Shown here: piece by piece, positions 41,601 to 51,524 of the stretch
Layout: every line of letters begins with the position of its first letter
Numbering within the stretch: the stretch's first letter is position 1
Source: Aradus depressus
Lineage: Eukaryota > Arthropoda > Insecta > Hemiptera > Aradidae
Length of the DNA: 64,000 nt
Assembly: GCA_963662175.1 (NCBI GenBank)
Contig: OY759225.1
Location: 19,827,601-19,891,600, forward strand
Direction: 5' to 3'
Position numbers and translations under genes: made by a program
The notes under the pieces: generated by a model
What the model saw: only the letters and a program-made list of their open reading frames with translations
Told to the model about the DNA's origin: nothing
Database searches by the model: none

Positions 41601-42283
41601 CTTCATTTTATGAAAACATTATTCGAGGAACTGCCCTTTAGCCCTCAACAGAGAAAACACATCAATTAACAGCCTATTAAGATACTTAAATAGTTTAATA
41701 ATCATTGTGAAAATTATCTTTACACCCAGGAAACTTGAATAGCCATAGATCATAGAGTAAAAAAAGGAAGAGGTGTTAGAGTGAGACACCTTGGTGTGAC
41801 CCCAGATTTTCGGGGTCAACCGTGACTATAAATCTGTACGCGAGAGAACGTGAGGGTTTGCGTACGGAATGGAAGACGCCTCAAGGCTGAAAACGGCGCC
41901 CTATCCTCACGGTCAGGACCTTAAACTACACCAGCCTCAGTGCCATCAATTAGCAACACGAACAACTTCCTTCAGGCGAATTATAATTTTTTTTTTTTTC
42001 TAGCTATACGAAATATAGAGGAATTAATGTAATAGGTCAAAAATTCGATGTTAAATTTTGACAGGAATTTCTTCATTGAATTCCTGGCAATGTACTTCCC
42101 CAGAAGAAATTAAACAATTAATGTTTTGCTCCAAAACCAGTCGACAGTTTGCGCTAATATTCAAAATTTTGTGCCGATAAATTGATTACATTATCAGTTA
42201 TTTCTTGGTGGTAGGAAGATGTAGTGGACTAACTTGTTAAATTAGTAATTCGATTTATCAGTCCAACATTTTATTTATTTAAA

Positions 42284-42320
42284 CCACAACTAGTTTCGGC
42301 AATTTGCCATCTTCAGATGG
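42284..42320 (-). ncRNA. Hammerhead-like motif, left arm
   Basis: Minus strand: CCAU, CUGAAGA, unpaired U, GGCA-AAU-UGCC, GAAA, ACUAGU, U17, GUGG. Stem I has one U-G pair instead of the C-G found in the right arm. Confidence 0.6.
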
Positions 42321-42411
42321 TGAATCTTTCTTGAGAAGGGGTCAAGGGACACGTACGAGCTGGACACTGATACTCGTACGTGTCCCTTGACCTCTTCTCT
42401 AGAAAGATTCA

Positions 42412-42448
42412 CCACCTGAAGATGGCAAATTGCCGAAACTAGTTGTGG
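42412..42448 (+). ncRNA. Hammerhead-like motif, right arm
   Basis: CCAC (42412-42415), CUGAAGA (16-22), unpaired U23, GGCA/UGCC stem II with loop AAU, GAAA (35-38), palindromic ACUAGU (38-43), U17 at 42444, GUGG (45-48) pairing with CCAC. A further A-U pair extends stem I. Confidence 0.62.
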
Positions 42449-42529
42449 TTCAAATAAATAAAATGTTGGACTGATAAATCGAATTACTTATTTATCAGTT
42501 ATTTGGGCTTTAGACAGTTACTTACCCTC

Positions 42530-43490
42530 GACAGTTACATAGACGACACCATAGCACTCACTATACTGGACACAAACTCACAACACCTTCACCACACACA
42601 TCCACTCAAGTCATTCATAAGACCCTCAAGAAGAAAATAAATAGTTTTCGAAACGTTGGCCAATTTTGAATTTTTCATTTACACGACAAAACCTCGAATT
42701 CCTTCTATACACGCAATTATGATCAGGTTTTTGTGAAGAGGTTAGAAACCCCAGTTCGATACGTTTTAAAAATAGTGAATGAATTTAAATTAGTTTGTGA
42801 ATAAATTAGTTTTTATAATATGAAGTGACATATCATTTCACTGGAAGGTATAAGGGGATTCAATTAATTTTTCGTGACACCTAAATTAGTAGTGTAAAAA
42901 AGATAGATCGTAATTAAAAATTAAAAAAAAAAAATATTTTTTTCTTTTTGACCGGGACCTTTTGAGAAGACGTTGATTGAAAATAATTTCATGGCTGAGT
43001 GAGAATTTTATTTAAAATTTAACCAGTGTTGAAAAATGCATGACTGGTTTCTAGATTTTCTTAAAAAAGGTTATAATCTATTTTTATGAAATTTGAAATT
43101 CATCTACTCATTAATATGAGTTGTTCAGGGACAAATTAGACCCAAATCCTTGAAAAATTAAATAAAAAAATGAAACAGTACTAAAATAAAAAATAAGAAT
43201 AATAAATATGCATTCATAAGGATTTTAGAGTTTACCTCCTCCCTCCTCTTCTTATCCCCCTTTCCATTGGTCGATTTGGCTGAAAATCATACAAAATTTA
43301 ATTTTTTGGGAGTTATATTGTCTTTTGACATATTTTGATATTCTCTTTCGTTTTACACAGAAAACGTTTACTTCCCCAGGTATACAAAATATAGGAACGT
43401 TATGTAAATTAAGTTTTCAATTTCATGTTTTTCGACACCCTGATTTACACACATTAAAATTATTAATATAATTAAAAAAAAAAAAAAAAA
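42530..43490. other. No gene seen; end resembles family B
   Basis: AT-rich. TTTACACACATTAAAATTAT near 43443 and AACAGCTGTTAGGAGTGAAG after 44225 match family B on either side of the Jockey copy, so that LINE probably inserted into a family B repeat. Confidence 0.4.
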
Positions 43491-43495
43491 TTAAC

Positions 43496-44196
43496 CTGCC
43501 CTCCAGTGTACCTTAACAAAAATCCCATCCCCTTAAAAAACGAAGTCCGCTATCTAGGCCTCATATTCGACAAACGACTAACTTGGAATGCTCACACGAG
43601 ACTGAAAAAACAAGAAATGAACAGACGTTATAAACTTCTACTACGACTGCTAGACAAAAGATCCAAACTAACTTTGACAACAAAACGACTTATAAACAAC
43701 TCAATACTCAAACCTATGTGGACTTACGGACTTGAACTCTGGGGTTCTGCCAAGGCTTCCAATCTCCAGCGCATCCAATCCCTTCAATCCAAAATCCTTC
43801 GTACAATAGCCAATGCTCCTTACTACGTCTCCAACAAAACCCTTCACACTGACCTTAATGTACCTTTCATTACTGAAGTCGCTAAATGCAAATATAAAAA
43901 ATTATTTTCCCTTCTTGGTTCCCACAATAATCCTCTGGTCCGTGCCCTCCATTCTGCCGTACTTCCCCAACGACGGCTTAAGCGTCAATGGCCTAGAGAC
44001 CTCCTAGCAGTGACAGTGACAGTGATTAGTTACAAATGAGAGAAAATCAGTGACTAGGGAGTGTCACCACTGGGTGATTTCTCCCCTCATGACATTTTGA
44101 CATTGCCATTATCCCTGTATTAGCATATTTGCTTGTTGTATATATTTTTATACAGTTGTAAATATCTCTTTGTAAAGAAAAAAAAAAAAAAAAAAT
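43496..44196 (+). mobile_element. 5'-truncated Jockey-like LINE with poly-A
   Basis: It contains the coding fragment below, a 3' UTR of about 140 bp (GTGTCACCACTGGGTGATTT; TCATGACATTTTGACATTGC) and a poly-A run at about 44179-44197. The left limit coincides with the segment that forms the minisatellite at 45780. Confidence 0.8.
43500..44039 (+). pseudogene. Jockey-like reverse transcriptase C-terminus
   Basis: Open for about 179 codons to the TGA at 44037. It carries VRYLGLIFDKRLTWNAH (conserved block after the RT palm), LKPMWTYGLELWGSAKASN, LQRIQSLQSKILRTIANAPY, YVSNKTLHTDL and LKRQWPRDLL near the end. These are standard Jockey-clade ORF2 C-terminal motifs. The catalytic FADD-type motif lies upstream and is missing. 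The frame is undisrupted, so the insertion is fairly young. Confidence 0.88.
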
Positions 44197-44219
44197 CAAT
44201 TATTACTATTTGTAAAAAA

Positions 44220-44470
44220 AACAAAAACAGCTGTTAGGAGTGAAGTAACTTAAATAGAATGAGAGAAGTGTTTTTAGGGTTAAGGTGTAGTGAACTAGTC
44301 TGAGAGAAGATGTAGAGATGTAGGAGTGAAAATTATAACATTGGAAGTATGTAGAAGAGAAAAGGTACCAAAATAACATTGAATTAAAGAATGCCCACAA
44401 TATTTAAAAAGAAAAGAGACTAAAGTAGATGTAGAAATAAGTTTTTTATTGTAAGTAATTTGATTTTTTA
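44220..44470 (+). repeat. Dispersed repeat family B, part
   Basis: AGGAGTGAAGTAACTTAAAT, TTAGGGTTAAGGTGTAGTGA, ATTATAACATTGGAAGTATG match 15285-15550. Confidence 0.7.
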
Positions 44471-44472
44471 TT

Positions 44473-44604
44473 TGTACCTGATGAGGCGTGCTTAAGTTTA
44501 TTTTACCTCCCAGATAAAAAAAACTAAGGGCTTCGGTCGGGTTTCGAACCCACGAAACTGAGCTCAAAAGGCAAGCACGCATACCACTGAGCTACCGGCG
44601 CCCT
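44473..44604 (-). mobile_element. SINE head
   Basis: GAGCTACCGGCGCCCT (end), GAACCCACG (B box, reversed) and TTATTTTACCTCCCAG. Truncated at GGCGTGCTTAAG. Confidence 0.8.
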
Positions 44605-44618
44605 CTGGTAATATAATA

Positions 44619-44956
44619 GGTTAGGTTAGGTTTTATGACTCATGCCCGGGCTTTAACAACGAAGTCATATCGCCTACTACCAGAGCGCTCTTTCGTCACT
44701 CTGGTGGACATGAGTCCGACTCTACTGTGGGAGTCCTAAATTTTGCCTACCCTTTATTCATCTAGGGTAGGGGTCTTTAACGAGTACCTGACATCGTACA
44801 GGCTCGGGACCATCGCTTAACGTCCCACCCGAAGGACGGCGTGCTTAAGTTTATTTTACCTCACAGATAAAGTAAACTAAGGGCCTCGGTCGGGTTTCAA
44901 ACCCACGATCTTGAGCTCAAAAGGCAAGCACGCATACCACTGAGCTACCGACGCGC
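44619..44956 (-). mobile_element. Full-length SINE
   Basis: GTTAGGTTTTATGACTCATG to GAGCTACCGACGCGCT. The B box has GGTTTCAAACCC in place of GGTTCGAACCC, so its promoter is probably weakened. Confidence 0.88.
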
Positions 44957-44984
44957 TCTATTGTCCTTTATTAACCTAAAATAT

Positions 44985-45060
44985 ATATTTATTAATTTGT
45001 TTATTTAATTCTCATGGTTAATGAAGACAAAAGAAGTTTCACTTCAACCGTGCGCTTATA
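44985..45060 (-). mobile_element. LINE 3' end, inverted
   Basis: CATGGTTAATGAAGACAAAA and GAAGTTTCACTTCAACC are the reverse complement of the terminus at 48840-48875, with TTATTTAATT on the tail side. Confidence 0.5.
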
Positions 45061-45491
45061 TGAGTGAGGCACATTTTTTTTTTTAGCAATATTAAATTTT
45101 TAGCCAGTCATTCTAACCACTGACCCATCGAGTTCTCTGAAAATATACTGGTATGTTACGACTGAATATGTTGAGGTAGAGTTACTGATATAGGCCTTTT
45201 AGATTGTAGGCGTCTCGCCTTGGAGCTGCGTAGTAGGCTCGTCCAAAGGTTTTATATAACCACATCTGCCCCCCCCCCCCCCCTTCTGTCCGTCTCTTTT
45301 TGGTTTTGGCCAATGAACCCGTTTCGACAAAAAAGATAAAAAAAAAAAAAAAAAAAAAAGAACCCGTTCTTCGCCGCTAGAAGCCGTTCGCCTGGTCAAT
45401 TCCCTCTTGTCCCCCGCGCATCGTACGGGAAAATGTGTGTCTCTTTCAACTCCACTCTTCTATTTCAAAATTCCTTTTGCAGTTTTTCATC

Positions 45492-45735
45492 TCAGGATCG
45501 TGGGTTCGAAACCTAATCGAGTATGCCGTCCTTCGGATGGAACGTTAAGAGATGTTCTCGAGCCTACGATGTCAGATACTCGTTACAGACTCTTACTCTA
45601 GGTGAAGAAACTTGGGTAGGCAAAATATAGGATAGCCACAGTAGAGCCGGGCTCATGTCCTCAGAGCGACGAAAGAGCGCTCTGGTAGCAACCAATATGA
45701 CCTCGTAGTCAAAGCCCGGGCATGAGTCATAATAA
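45492..45735 (+). mobile_element. SINE, partial head
   Basis: GATCGTGGGTTCGAAACCTA, ATGCCGTCCTTCGGATGGAA, GGCAAAATATAGGATAGCCA and AAGCCCGGGCATGAGTCATA. Confidence 0.78.
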
Positions 45736-45764
45736 CATTATATATTAAATTCGTTTTTTAAAGG

Positions 45765-46195
45765 GATGGGTTTTTTTGTTAAGGTACACTGGGGGGCAGG
45801 TATATTTTTGTTAAGGTACACTGGGGGGCAGGTATATTTTTGTTAAGGTACACTGGGGGGCAGGTATATTTTTGTTAAGGTACACTGGGGGGCAGATATA
45901 TTTTTGTTAAGGTACACTGGGGGGCAGGTATATTTTTGTTAAGGTACACTGGAGGGCAGGTATATTTTTGTTAAGGCACACTGGAGGGCAGGTATATTTT
46001 TGTTAAGGTACACTGGAGGGCAGGTATATTTTTGTTAAGGTATACTGGAGGGCAGGTATATTTTTGTTAAGGTACACTGGAAGGCAGGTATATTTTTGTT
46101 AAGGTACACTGGGGGGCAGTTATATTTTCGACGAAGGGAGAAGACGATGTGAACTGATTTACTCCAATTTATAGAATCCAGAAAATCGGTCACAT
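45765..46195 (-). pseudogene. Jockey-like LINE fragment expanded into minisatellite
   Basis: The outer parts are Jockey coding on the minus strand: INWSKSVHIVFSLRRKYN at 46130-46190, and GGGATGGGTTTTTTTGTTAAGG (antisense of LNKNPIP) at 45765-45785. Between them the same coding segment is repeated about 11 times (next entry). The matching unexpanded sequence is at 43500-43535. Confidence 0.8.
45780..46125. repeat. 32-bp minisatellite derived from LINE coding sequence
   Basis: Units TTTTTGTTAAGGTACACTGG-RGGGCAGGTATA repeat every 32 bp, about 11 copies. The unit is the antisense of the CPPVYLNKN codons of the Jockey ORF. 32 is not a multiple of three, so reading frame cannot have been selected. 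GGGGGG and GGAGGG variants cluster in the left and right halves, recording how the array grew. Confidence 0.92.
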
Positions 46196-46431
46196 CAAAT
46201 TTGGACGAATACTCAACATGGAATGTCTGTCCGATTCCATAACCTCCCCTATACTTCAATAGTTGGAGAAATAAAAAAAAAATTAACCTTGGACAAATCC
46301 AATCTCCGGTTATACCACGACGTATGGTACATGCTCAGAGATTTATGTAACAGAGAAAAGTGGTTAGAGGGATCAAACAGGTACAGACCTCATAATTACA
46401 TAATTAACAACACATTACGTAAGATTGGAGG

Positions 46432-46665
46432 GCGCCAGTATCTCAGAGGTAGCTTGCCTTCTGAACTCAAGACAGCGGGTTCGAATCCCGGCCGAGGTCC
46501 TTAGCTTTTTAATATGAGAGGTGAGCACACCGCCCTTCGGATAAGACTTTAAGCGCTGTGCAACGTCAGATGAGCTCTCGATGAATAAACCTAGGCAGGT
46601 TAGAGCGCACTGGTAGTAGGCGATATGATCTCATAGTTAAAGCCCGGTCATGTGTCACAATAACT
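46432..46665 (+). mobile_element. SINE, decayed
   Basis: GGCGCCAGTATCTCAGAGGT, GCGGGTTCGAATCCCGGCCG and AGTTAAAGCCCGGTCATGTG. The A box is changed to TATCTCAG. Confidence 0.75.
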
Positions 46666-46898
46666 TAAGTTCAATATTTCCTCGAATTATTACGGCCGAA
46701 ACTTGAGAAAAATATTTTTCAAACCGAAACGAGAAATGTTGTCTTCTTTATGGAGTTCTGAATAGAAAAAAGTCATCATTGAATCACCAGTTGTACTTCC
46801 CCAGAACGAATGAATAAATTAAGTATCCGCTCTTCCTCCGAGACTAGGAATTCTTTTTTAATTTGACTGGCTCATAAGTTAATGAGTTACAATTTTTA

Positions 46899-47076
46899 TG
46901 TCAGGTACTCGTTAAAGACCCCTACCCAAGGTGAATAAAAATTTAGTGTAAACAAAATGTTGGACTCCCACACTAGATTCGGGCTCATGTCCACCAGAGT
47001 GACGAAAGAGCGCTATGGTAGTAGGCCAGGGTATAATATATGACCTCGTAGTTAAACCTCGGCCAGAAGTCATAAT
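46899..47076 (+). mobile_element. SINE 3' half
   Basis: TGTCAGGTACTCGTTAAAGA to TAAACCTCGGCCAGAAGTCATAA, with a 14-bp insertion (CAGGGTATAATATA) before TGACCTCGTAG. Confidence 0.75.
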
Positions 47077-47079
47077 AAC

Positions 47080-47300
47080 TATCTACTGTATAATATTATT
47101 ATTTTTGTACTCATATTTTCAAGTATTTATTTATTAATATTTTTAATAGTATTGTTAATTTTAATACATGTGTGTCAGACTCTAAGAGTTAATATCTGTT
47201 TAAGTATCTAAATTATAAGCTTTTAATGTTAACATTTTTATGTATCCTATTACCATGTTATGGTTTAACGGAAATAAATATTATTATTTTTATCATTATT
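47080..47300 (+). mobile_element. PLE-like 3' end (GGGACG family), terminal part
   Basis: CTACTGTATAATATTATTAT, GTATTTATTTATTAATATTT, GTGTGTCAGACTCTAAGAGT and GGTTTAACGGAAATAAATAT, ending in (ATT)n. Confidence 0.65.
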
Positions 47301-48257
47301 ATCTGGAGTTATCGTGTTTTATAGACACGATATTATAGACAAATGTACACAACTTCGAATTTCTGATTGAATACATAACTTCTATTATATTTCATTATTA
47401 CTCGAGAAGTAAAACTTCGTGTCGATACATTCATGCTATTGGAAGTTATCGTACGGACGTTTTAAGGGTCGTAAAGGTTTTATTGGTATCAAGGGGTCGA
47501 AAAATATGGAATATTCTGCTGAAAGCTCGACTTCGTATATAAAGTAAAAATAATTTATGTAATCCTCCTCCACTCACATACACATAGACAAAAGTTGAAT
47601 AATTCACAAGAATGATAAAATACCTGATATGTGAAGTTAAGAGATGAACGTAAACACTGAAAAAGGCGGTATACATTTCAGTCTCCCAGAAATAACTTCG
47701 AAGTCTGTTTTTTTTTTTTTTCTACTAACTATACTGATGAATAGCTCGGTCAACGATCCCGACTCAACAGTGTTATTTTTTTTTTACAGTCAACTCAATG
47801 GCGTAGATAAGAAGATAGATTAGGTCAAGAGAGACAACAAATTTGGCATCTAAATGTATTTTCCGTTCTTTAATGCCAGGGAAGGGGAAAGTAATAACTG
47901 TCTGTGAATCACTGGAAATGTAATTTTCCATCCCGATTTAAGTTTCCGCTCTCCCACCAAAATCAATCGTTAGCGCTAAAAATCAATAGTTGTTTTCTGA
48001 ATCCTTATACTTGAATGTCATATTCATTAAGGTTTTTGAAGAACCGATTTGGCTGAAAATCAATGTGTCGTCCTTAAGAGGATTTTAATTCAAATATAAA
48101 ATTTCATGAAGATACATACATTTCATCAACAGATTTTTGAGTTTTTGGGTTAAACTGCCCCTAAGTCCCTTTCCGATTTGAATCACAATCAATAGGTGTC
48201 GTTTTTAGGGGTTGTGGGTACACAAAAATAGAAGAAATTTTGTGTAAATACATTCTT

Positions 48258-48534
48258 CTAAGTTGAGGAACGCGGACATATTGTGGAAACTTGTAATAAA
48301 TGAATAAAACAAACTTATTTTTGAAATATTGTACAGCCGGGGGACTCCCAAGTTTTAATAGCACCCTTTGACCTGAGATGTATTTGAAGGGTCGCTCTCT
48401 GCAAACTGACTTAGTTCACAACTAGACCTGACGATGGTATAAAGCCGAAACCGGTAGTTGTATATATATATATATCTTTAGTGGAATAGACAATATTTCA
48501 AAAATAAGTTTGTTTTATTCATTTAAATACATTC
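48258..48534. mobile_element. PLE-type insertion with inverted ends (ACCGGU family)
   Basis: AAATACATTCTT flanks it (48246-48257 and 48535-48546), an exact 12-bp target duplication. The inverted ends TAAATGAATAAAACAAACTT / ATTTTTGAAATATTGT and ACAATATTTCAAAAATAAGT / TTGTTTTATTCATTTA match over 36 bp. One hammerhead-like motif is inside. Confidence 0.8.
48424..48460 (+). ncRNA. Hammerhead-like motif, short stems
   Basis: GAC (48425-48427), CUGACGA (28-34), unpaired U35, GGU/GCC stem II (one U-G pair), GAAA (47-50), palindromic ACCGGU (50-55), A17, then GUU (57-59) pairing with GAC (one G-U). The core is intact; stems I and II are only 3 bp. Confidence 0.5.
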
Positions 48535-48633
48535 TTTCCAAAGAAATTTATTGTGTTCAAAGACACACAGAAAGACAAGAATTTTTTTTTTTAATTTTTG
48601 GAATGGGGTCGAAAAACATGAAATTTCCCGAAA

Positions 48634-48727
48634 GCGCCGGTAGCTCAGAGGTAGCGTTCGAAACCCGACCTTAGATTATATATCTGAAAGGTAAAAAAAA
48701 ACGTTGAGCACGCTGTCCTTCGGATAA
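48634..48727 (+). mobile_element. SINE head with internal deletion
   Basis: AGCGCCGGTAGCTCAGAGGT joins directly to AGCGTTCGAAACCCGACC, so the anticodon region is deleted. It ends at GCTGTCCTTCGGATAA. Confidence 0.7.
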
Positions 48728-49095
48728 CTAAACAATTAATATTTGGTATAACGTCTTAAAATACTCTCAATTAAGGGCAGAAAGTATGAGCATTCTACAA
48801 TCTACAAATATGCTGAATAAAATATATAAGTTAATATGGTTGAAGTGAAACTTCTTTTGTCTATTAACCATGCGAAATAAATAAATAAATAAATAAATAA
48901 AATAAATAAAATAAATAAAATAAATAAAATAAATAAAATAAATAAAATAAATAAAATAAATAAAATAAATAAAATAAATAAAATAAATAAAATAAATAAA
49001 ATAAATAAAATAAATAAAATAAATAAAATAAATAAAATAAATAAAATAAATAAAATAAATAAAATAAATAAAATAAATAAAATAAATAAATAAAT
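48728..49095 (+). repeat. LINE 3' end with expanded (AAATA)n
   Basis: GGTTGAAGTGAAACTTCTTT and ATTAACCATGCGAAATAAAT (a LINE terminus also seen inverted at 44985) lead into about 220 bp of near-perfect AAATA repeats (48876-49095). Confidence 0.85.
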
Positions 49096-49110
49096 TATTT
49101 TATTGATCTG

Positions 49111-49444
49111 GGTTAGGTTAGGTTAGGTTTTATGACTCATGCCCGGGCTTTAACTACGAGGTCATATCTCCTACTAGAGCGCTCTTTCGTCACTCTGGTT
49201 GACATGACCCCGACTCTACTGTGGGAGTCTTAAATTTTGTCTACCCTAAATTTTTTTATTCACCTAGGACACGGGTCTTTAACGAGTACCTGACATCGTA
49301 CAGGCTCGGGACCATCGCTTAACGTCCCATTCGAAGGACGGCGTGCTTAAGTTTATTTACCTCCCAGATAAAATAAAATAAGAGCCTCGGTCAGGTTTTG
49401 AACCCACGTTCTTGAGCTCAGAAGACAAGCACGCATACCACTGT
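49111..49444 (-). mobile_element. SINE with three telomere-like repeats, head truncated
   Basis: GGTTAGGTTAGGTTAGGTTT on the tail side, full body, then it stops at CGCATACCACTG before the A box. Inserted beside the (AAATA)n array. Confidence 0.88.
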
Positions 49445-49534
49445 AATCAGTCACCATGACAACGACACTTACTGATCTTCAGCTGAAACAGCCGGAGAAA
49501 GGTAAGTTGGGGATTAGGGGGTACATCACAGTTA

Positions 49535-50113
49535 AGGGGCCCTCACACTGGCAAAAATTTCGCTCAAAATTTTGAGCACAAATATTGAGCTTATTTTTGT
49601 ACAAAATATTGAATGGTCGTGGACCCCTCACACTACACAAAAATATTGCACAAAATTTGAGTGTCGACTAAACATTCGTGATGGAAGCACGGCGCATCGC
49701 GTTGTACTCAGCCATAGCTGCATACGTTCCTTTGCCCAGGGTAAACCCGGACGTTGAAATTAGCGTAGTTGTATTGTGTGCAGTGTTGAAGGAGTCTTTA
49801 AATAATAAGAAGAAAAGAGTGTGGGTCAGGAATTATTTGAAGAAGCGACCGACCCATGGTCATCGTAACCTACTTCGCGAACTGAGCTTGGAACCTACAC
49901 TTTATCAAAATGTCCTCACACTAAGCGCTCATGCTACAAAATATTGACAGGTCCTCAAAAATTTTCTAAACTTTCAGAAAACTTTTGAACGCCCCACAAA
50001 ATATGGAATACCCCTTTTTTTGCACAATATTTGTCCTCACACTCTCAATATTTTTGCACAAAACCGACATCTTCAAATTTTTGAGCGAAATTTCTGCCAA
50101 TGTGAGGGCCTCC
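49535..50113 (+). mobile_element. Second Harbinger-type non-autonomous element
   Basis: TTA lies on both sides (49532-49534, 50114-50116). The inverted ends AGGGGCCCTCACACTGGCAA and, reversed, GGAGGCCCTCACATTGGCAG continue as AATTTCGCTCAAAA. It holds a short transposase N-terminal frame. Ends differ from those of 17050-17943, so it is another subfamily. Confidence 0.85.
49681..49947 (+). pseudogene. Harbinger transposase N-terminal fragment
   Basis: The frame starts at ATG 49681, close to the left inverted repeat, and reads MEARRIALYSAIAAYVPLPR, then KKKRVWVRNYLKKRPTHGHR and NLLRELSLEPTLYQNVL. The RxWVRxxLxxR...NLxRELxLE block is the N-terminal signature of HARBI1-type transposases. It ends after 89 codons, right where the internal deletion joins the 3' end region. 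Confidence 0.78.
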
Positions 50114-50179
50114 TTACTTACAAATGTTACCAGTTTTCAGAGGGAGAGCGAACACTTGTTGATTAATTTACACTGGGGA

Positions 50180-50575
50180 AGTACACTGATGTTTCAACGT
50201 CGACTTTTAATAGCTGACAAGTCGTGTTCCGACTCCTTCAGTTTGGACTTTACTACACCGTACATTTGTTCCTGTCTTCACTACTCCTTGGAGTCCCCCC
50301 TTGCTGACGCCTGGGCTCAGATTCATATACCCTCAGATTGCATCCCTCATCCTGTTTTTCTCCGTCAACTTCTCCATTCTGCCATCCCTAAAAATATTAC
50401 TTTGTTTGCAAGGCAGGTGCCTCAAACTATACACCGGGCACCCCCCAAAAAAAAAATTCAAGCAATGATATTGCCTCCCCCAGGCTCCTCTAATAAGCCT
50501 GTTGCTCTTCTGTTACTGCCAAAGTCCAATAAGTTCAGCCATATTGACCCAGCTCGACGTATTTCTTGCTTATGA
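50180..50575 (+). CDS. Open coding-like stretch, unknown
   Basis: About 130 codons stay open (frame LMFQRRLLIADKSCSDSF ... SHIDPARRISCL, stop at 50573-50575), with mixed, non-repetitive amino acid use and a GC content higher than its flanks. It follows a family A end (GAACACTTGTTGATTAATTT). A pyrimidine-rich stretch with CAG lies after the stop. The frame continues upstream into the Harbinger end, but that part is incidental. I do not recognise the protein; a LINE ORF1 or LTR gag fragment is as likely as a host exon. Confidence 0.3.
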   Translation, partial: STLMFQRRLLIADKSCSDSFSLDFTTPYICSCLHYSLESPLADAWAQIHIPSDCIPHPVFLRQLLHSAIPKNITLFARQVPQTIHRAPPKKKIQAMILPPPGSSNKPVALLLLPKSNKFSHIDPARRISCL

Positions 50576-50744
50576 GATATTTGTTTTTCTTTCTTGGATT
50601 GTCTTCTTTCAGAGGCAGACTTCCAATTAATATAGTGTTATAAAATGCTCCAGACTTGTATCCGAACCGCGAATCTTAGAGCTTAAGATGTCAGGTATAA
50701 TTTGCCAAAAATTTGGACAGAGCGCTATAGGTTCATATACACTG

Positions 50745-51250
50745 CGATGTTGATTTTTTCCAGATGGTGTCTGCTTTTTTCTTTTTTGACAATATTTCGG
50801 GATACTTTCACGTCCCTTCTTCTGGTCCGTATGAACGTTCATAATGAGGTATGCGTGCTTGTCTTCTGAGCTTGAGCTCTTGAGAACGTGGGTTCGAAAT
50901 CCGAGGACCTTAGTTTATTTCACCTCTTAGGTAAAGCACGCCGTCCTTCTGATGGGACGTTAAACGATGGTCCTGAGCCTGTACGATGTCAGCTACTCGT
51001 TAAAAACCCCTGCTCTAGGTGAATAAAAATTTAGTGTAGGCAAAATTTAGGACTCCCACAGTAGAGTCGGGCCACCAGAGTGACGAAAGAGCGCTCTGGT
51101 AGTAGGCGATGTGACCTCCTAGTTAAAGTCCAGACATGAGTCATAAAACCTAACCTAACGTTCATAGTGACCAGAAGAAAGGACATGAAATATTGGCAAA
51201 AAATAAGAAAGAAGACACTTCCAGAAAAAATCAACATTTCAACATCCCAG
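50745..51250. mobile_element. Palindromic PLE-type insertion (GGGAC family), split by SINE
   Basis: Left arm TTGATTTTTTCCAGATGGTG / CAATATTTCGGGATACTTTC / CCTTCTTCTGGTC and right arm GACCAGAAGAAAGGACATGA / AGACACTTCCAGAAAAAATC are inverse copies. The SINE at 50844-51156 lies between them. The core reads CAGAAGA, as at 10940. Confidence 0.65.
50844..51156 (+). mobile_element. SINE with 10-bp target duplication
   Basis: AACGTTCATA at 50834-50843 and 51157-51166. The head is diverged (GAGGTATGCGTGCTTGTCTT; GTGGGTTCGAAATCC). The tail ends CATAAAACCTAACCT. Confidence 0.9.
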
Positions 51251-51360
51251 AGAAGTTTAAGAAATGCATCATATAAGTGCAAAATTATACTTTAAAGTTT
51301 GCAGTTTACTAAGGTTTATAAATAAAAAATTTAATGCGATACAATCTATTATAGTAAGAT

Positions 51361-51390
51361 GTCATCATCAGTGGCACATATATATTCGAA
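51361..51390 (-). mobile_element. PLE end scrap (GACGC family)
   Basis: GTCATCATCAGTGGCACATA is the reverse complement of the CCACTGATGATGAC part of the 13415 motif. TAGTAAGATG next to it matches 13519-13528 in opposite orientation. Confidence 0.45.
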
Positions 51391-51524
51391 TAAATGTAAA
51401 ATATAAATAAAGAAAAGTAACTAGCAAGCTTAAAGCATCAGAGTGCAGAGTAACAAAATAATATTTTTAAAAAAAGCTTACCCCATGCGTACAGCATAGA
51501 GACTAATGCCTAAAAATCGACTCA

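Larger units (their letters stand above)
42204..42491. mobile_element. Palindromic PLE-type insertion (GGCA family)
   Basis: Exact 13-bp duplications TTATCAGTTATTT flank it (42191-42203 and 42492-42504). Arms of about 113 bp (42247-42359 and about 42374-42488) differ at a few positions, with about 43 bp of single-copy sequence on the left. Each arm has one hammerhead-like motif. The 3' strand of each motif runs into AAATAAATAAAATGTTGGAC. Confidence 0.82.
42005..42530. repeat. Family A pieces hosting a palindromic PLE insertion
   Basis: A short plus piece (AGCTATACGAAATATAGAGG) is followed by a minus piece (GGCAATGTACTTCCCCAGAA; CCGATAAATTGATTACATTA) that continues after the insertion with TTATCAGTTATTTGGGCTTT. 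Confidence 0.65.
47890..48633 (-). repeat. Family A split by a PLE-type insertion
   Basis: The left part 47890-48257 (GTAATTTTCCATCCCGATTT; TCAATGTGTCGTCCTTAAGA) and right part 48535-48633 (TTTATTGTGTTCAAAGACAC; CGAAAAACATGAAATTTCCC) form one copy. The join is AAATACATTCTT, which is duplicated around 48258-48534. Confidence 0.75.

Noticed and set aside
49985..50180. First third of the 196-codon frame as protein
   Set aside because: It translates the Harbinger 3' end and a family A terminus. Only the later part was kept as a candidate.
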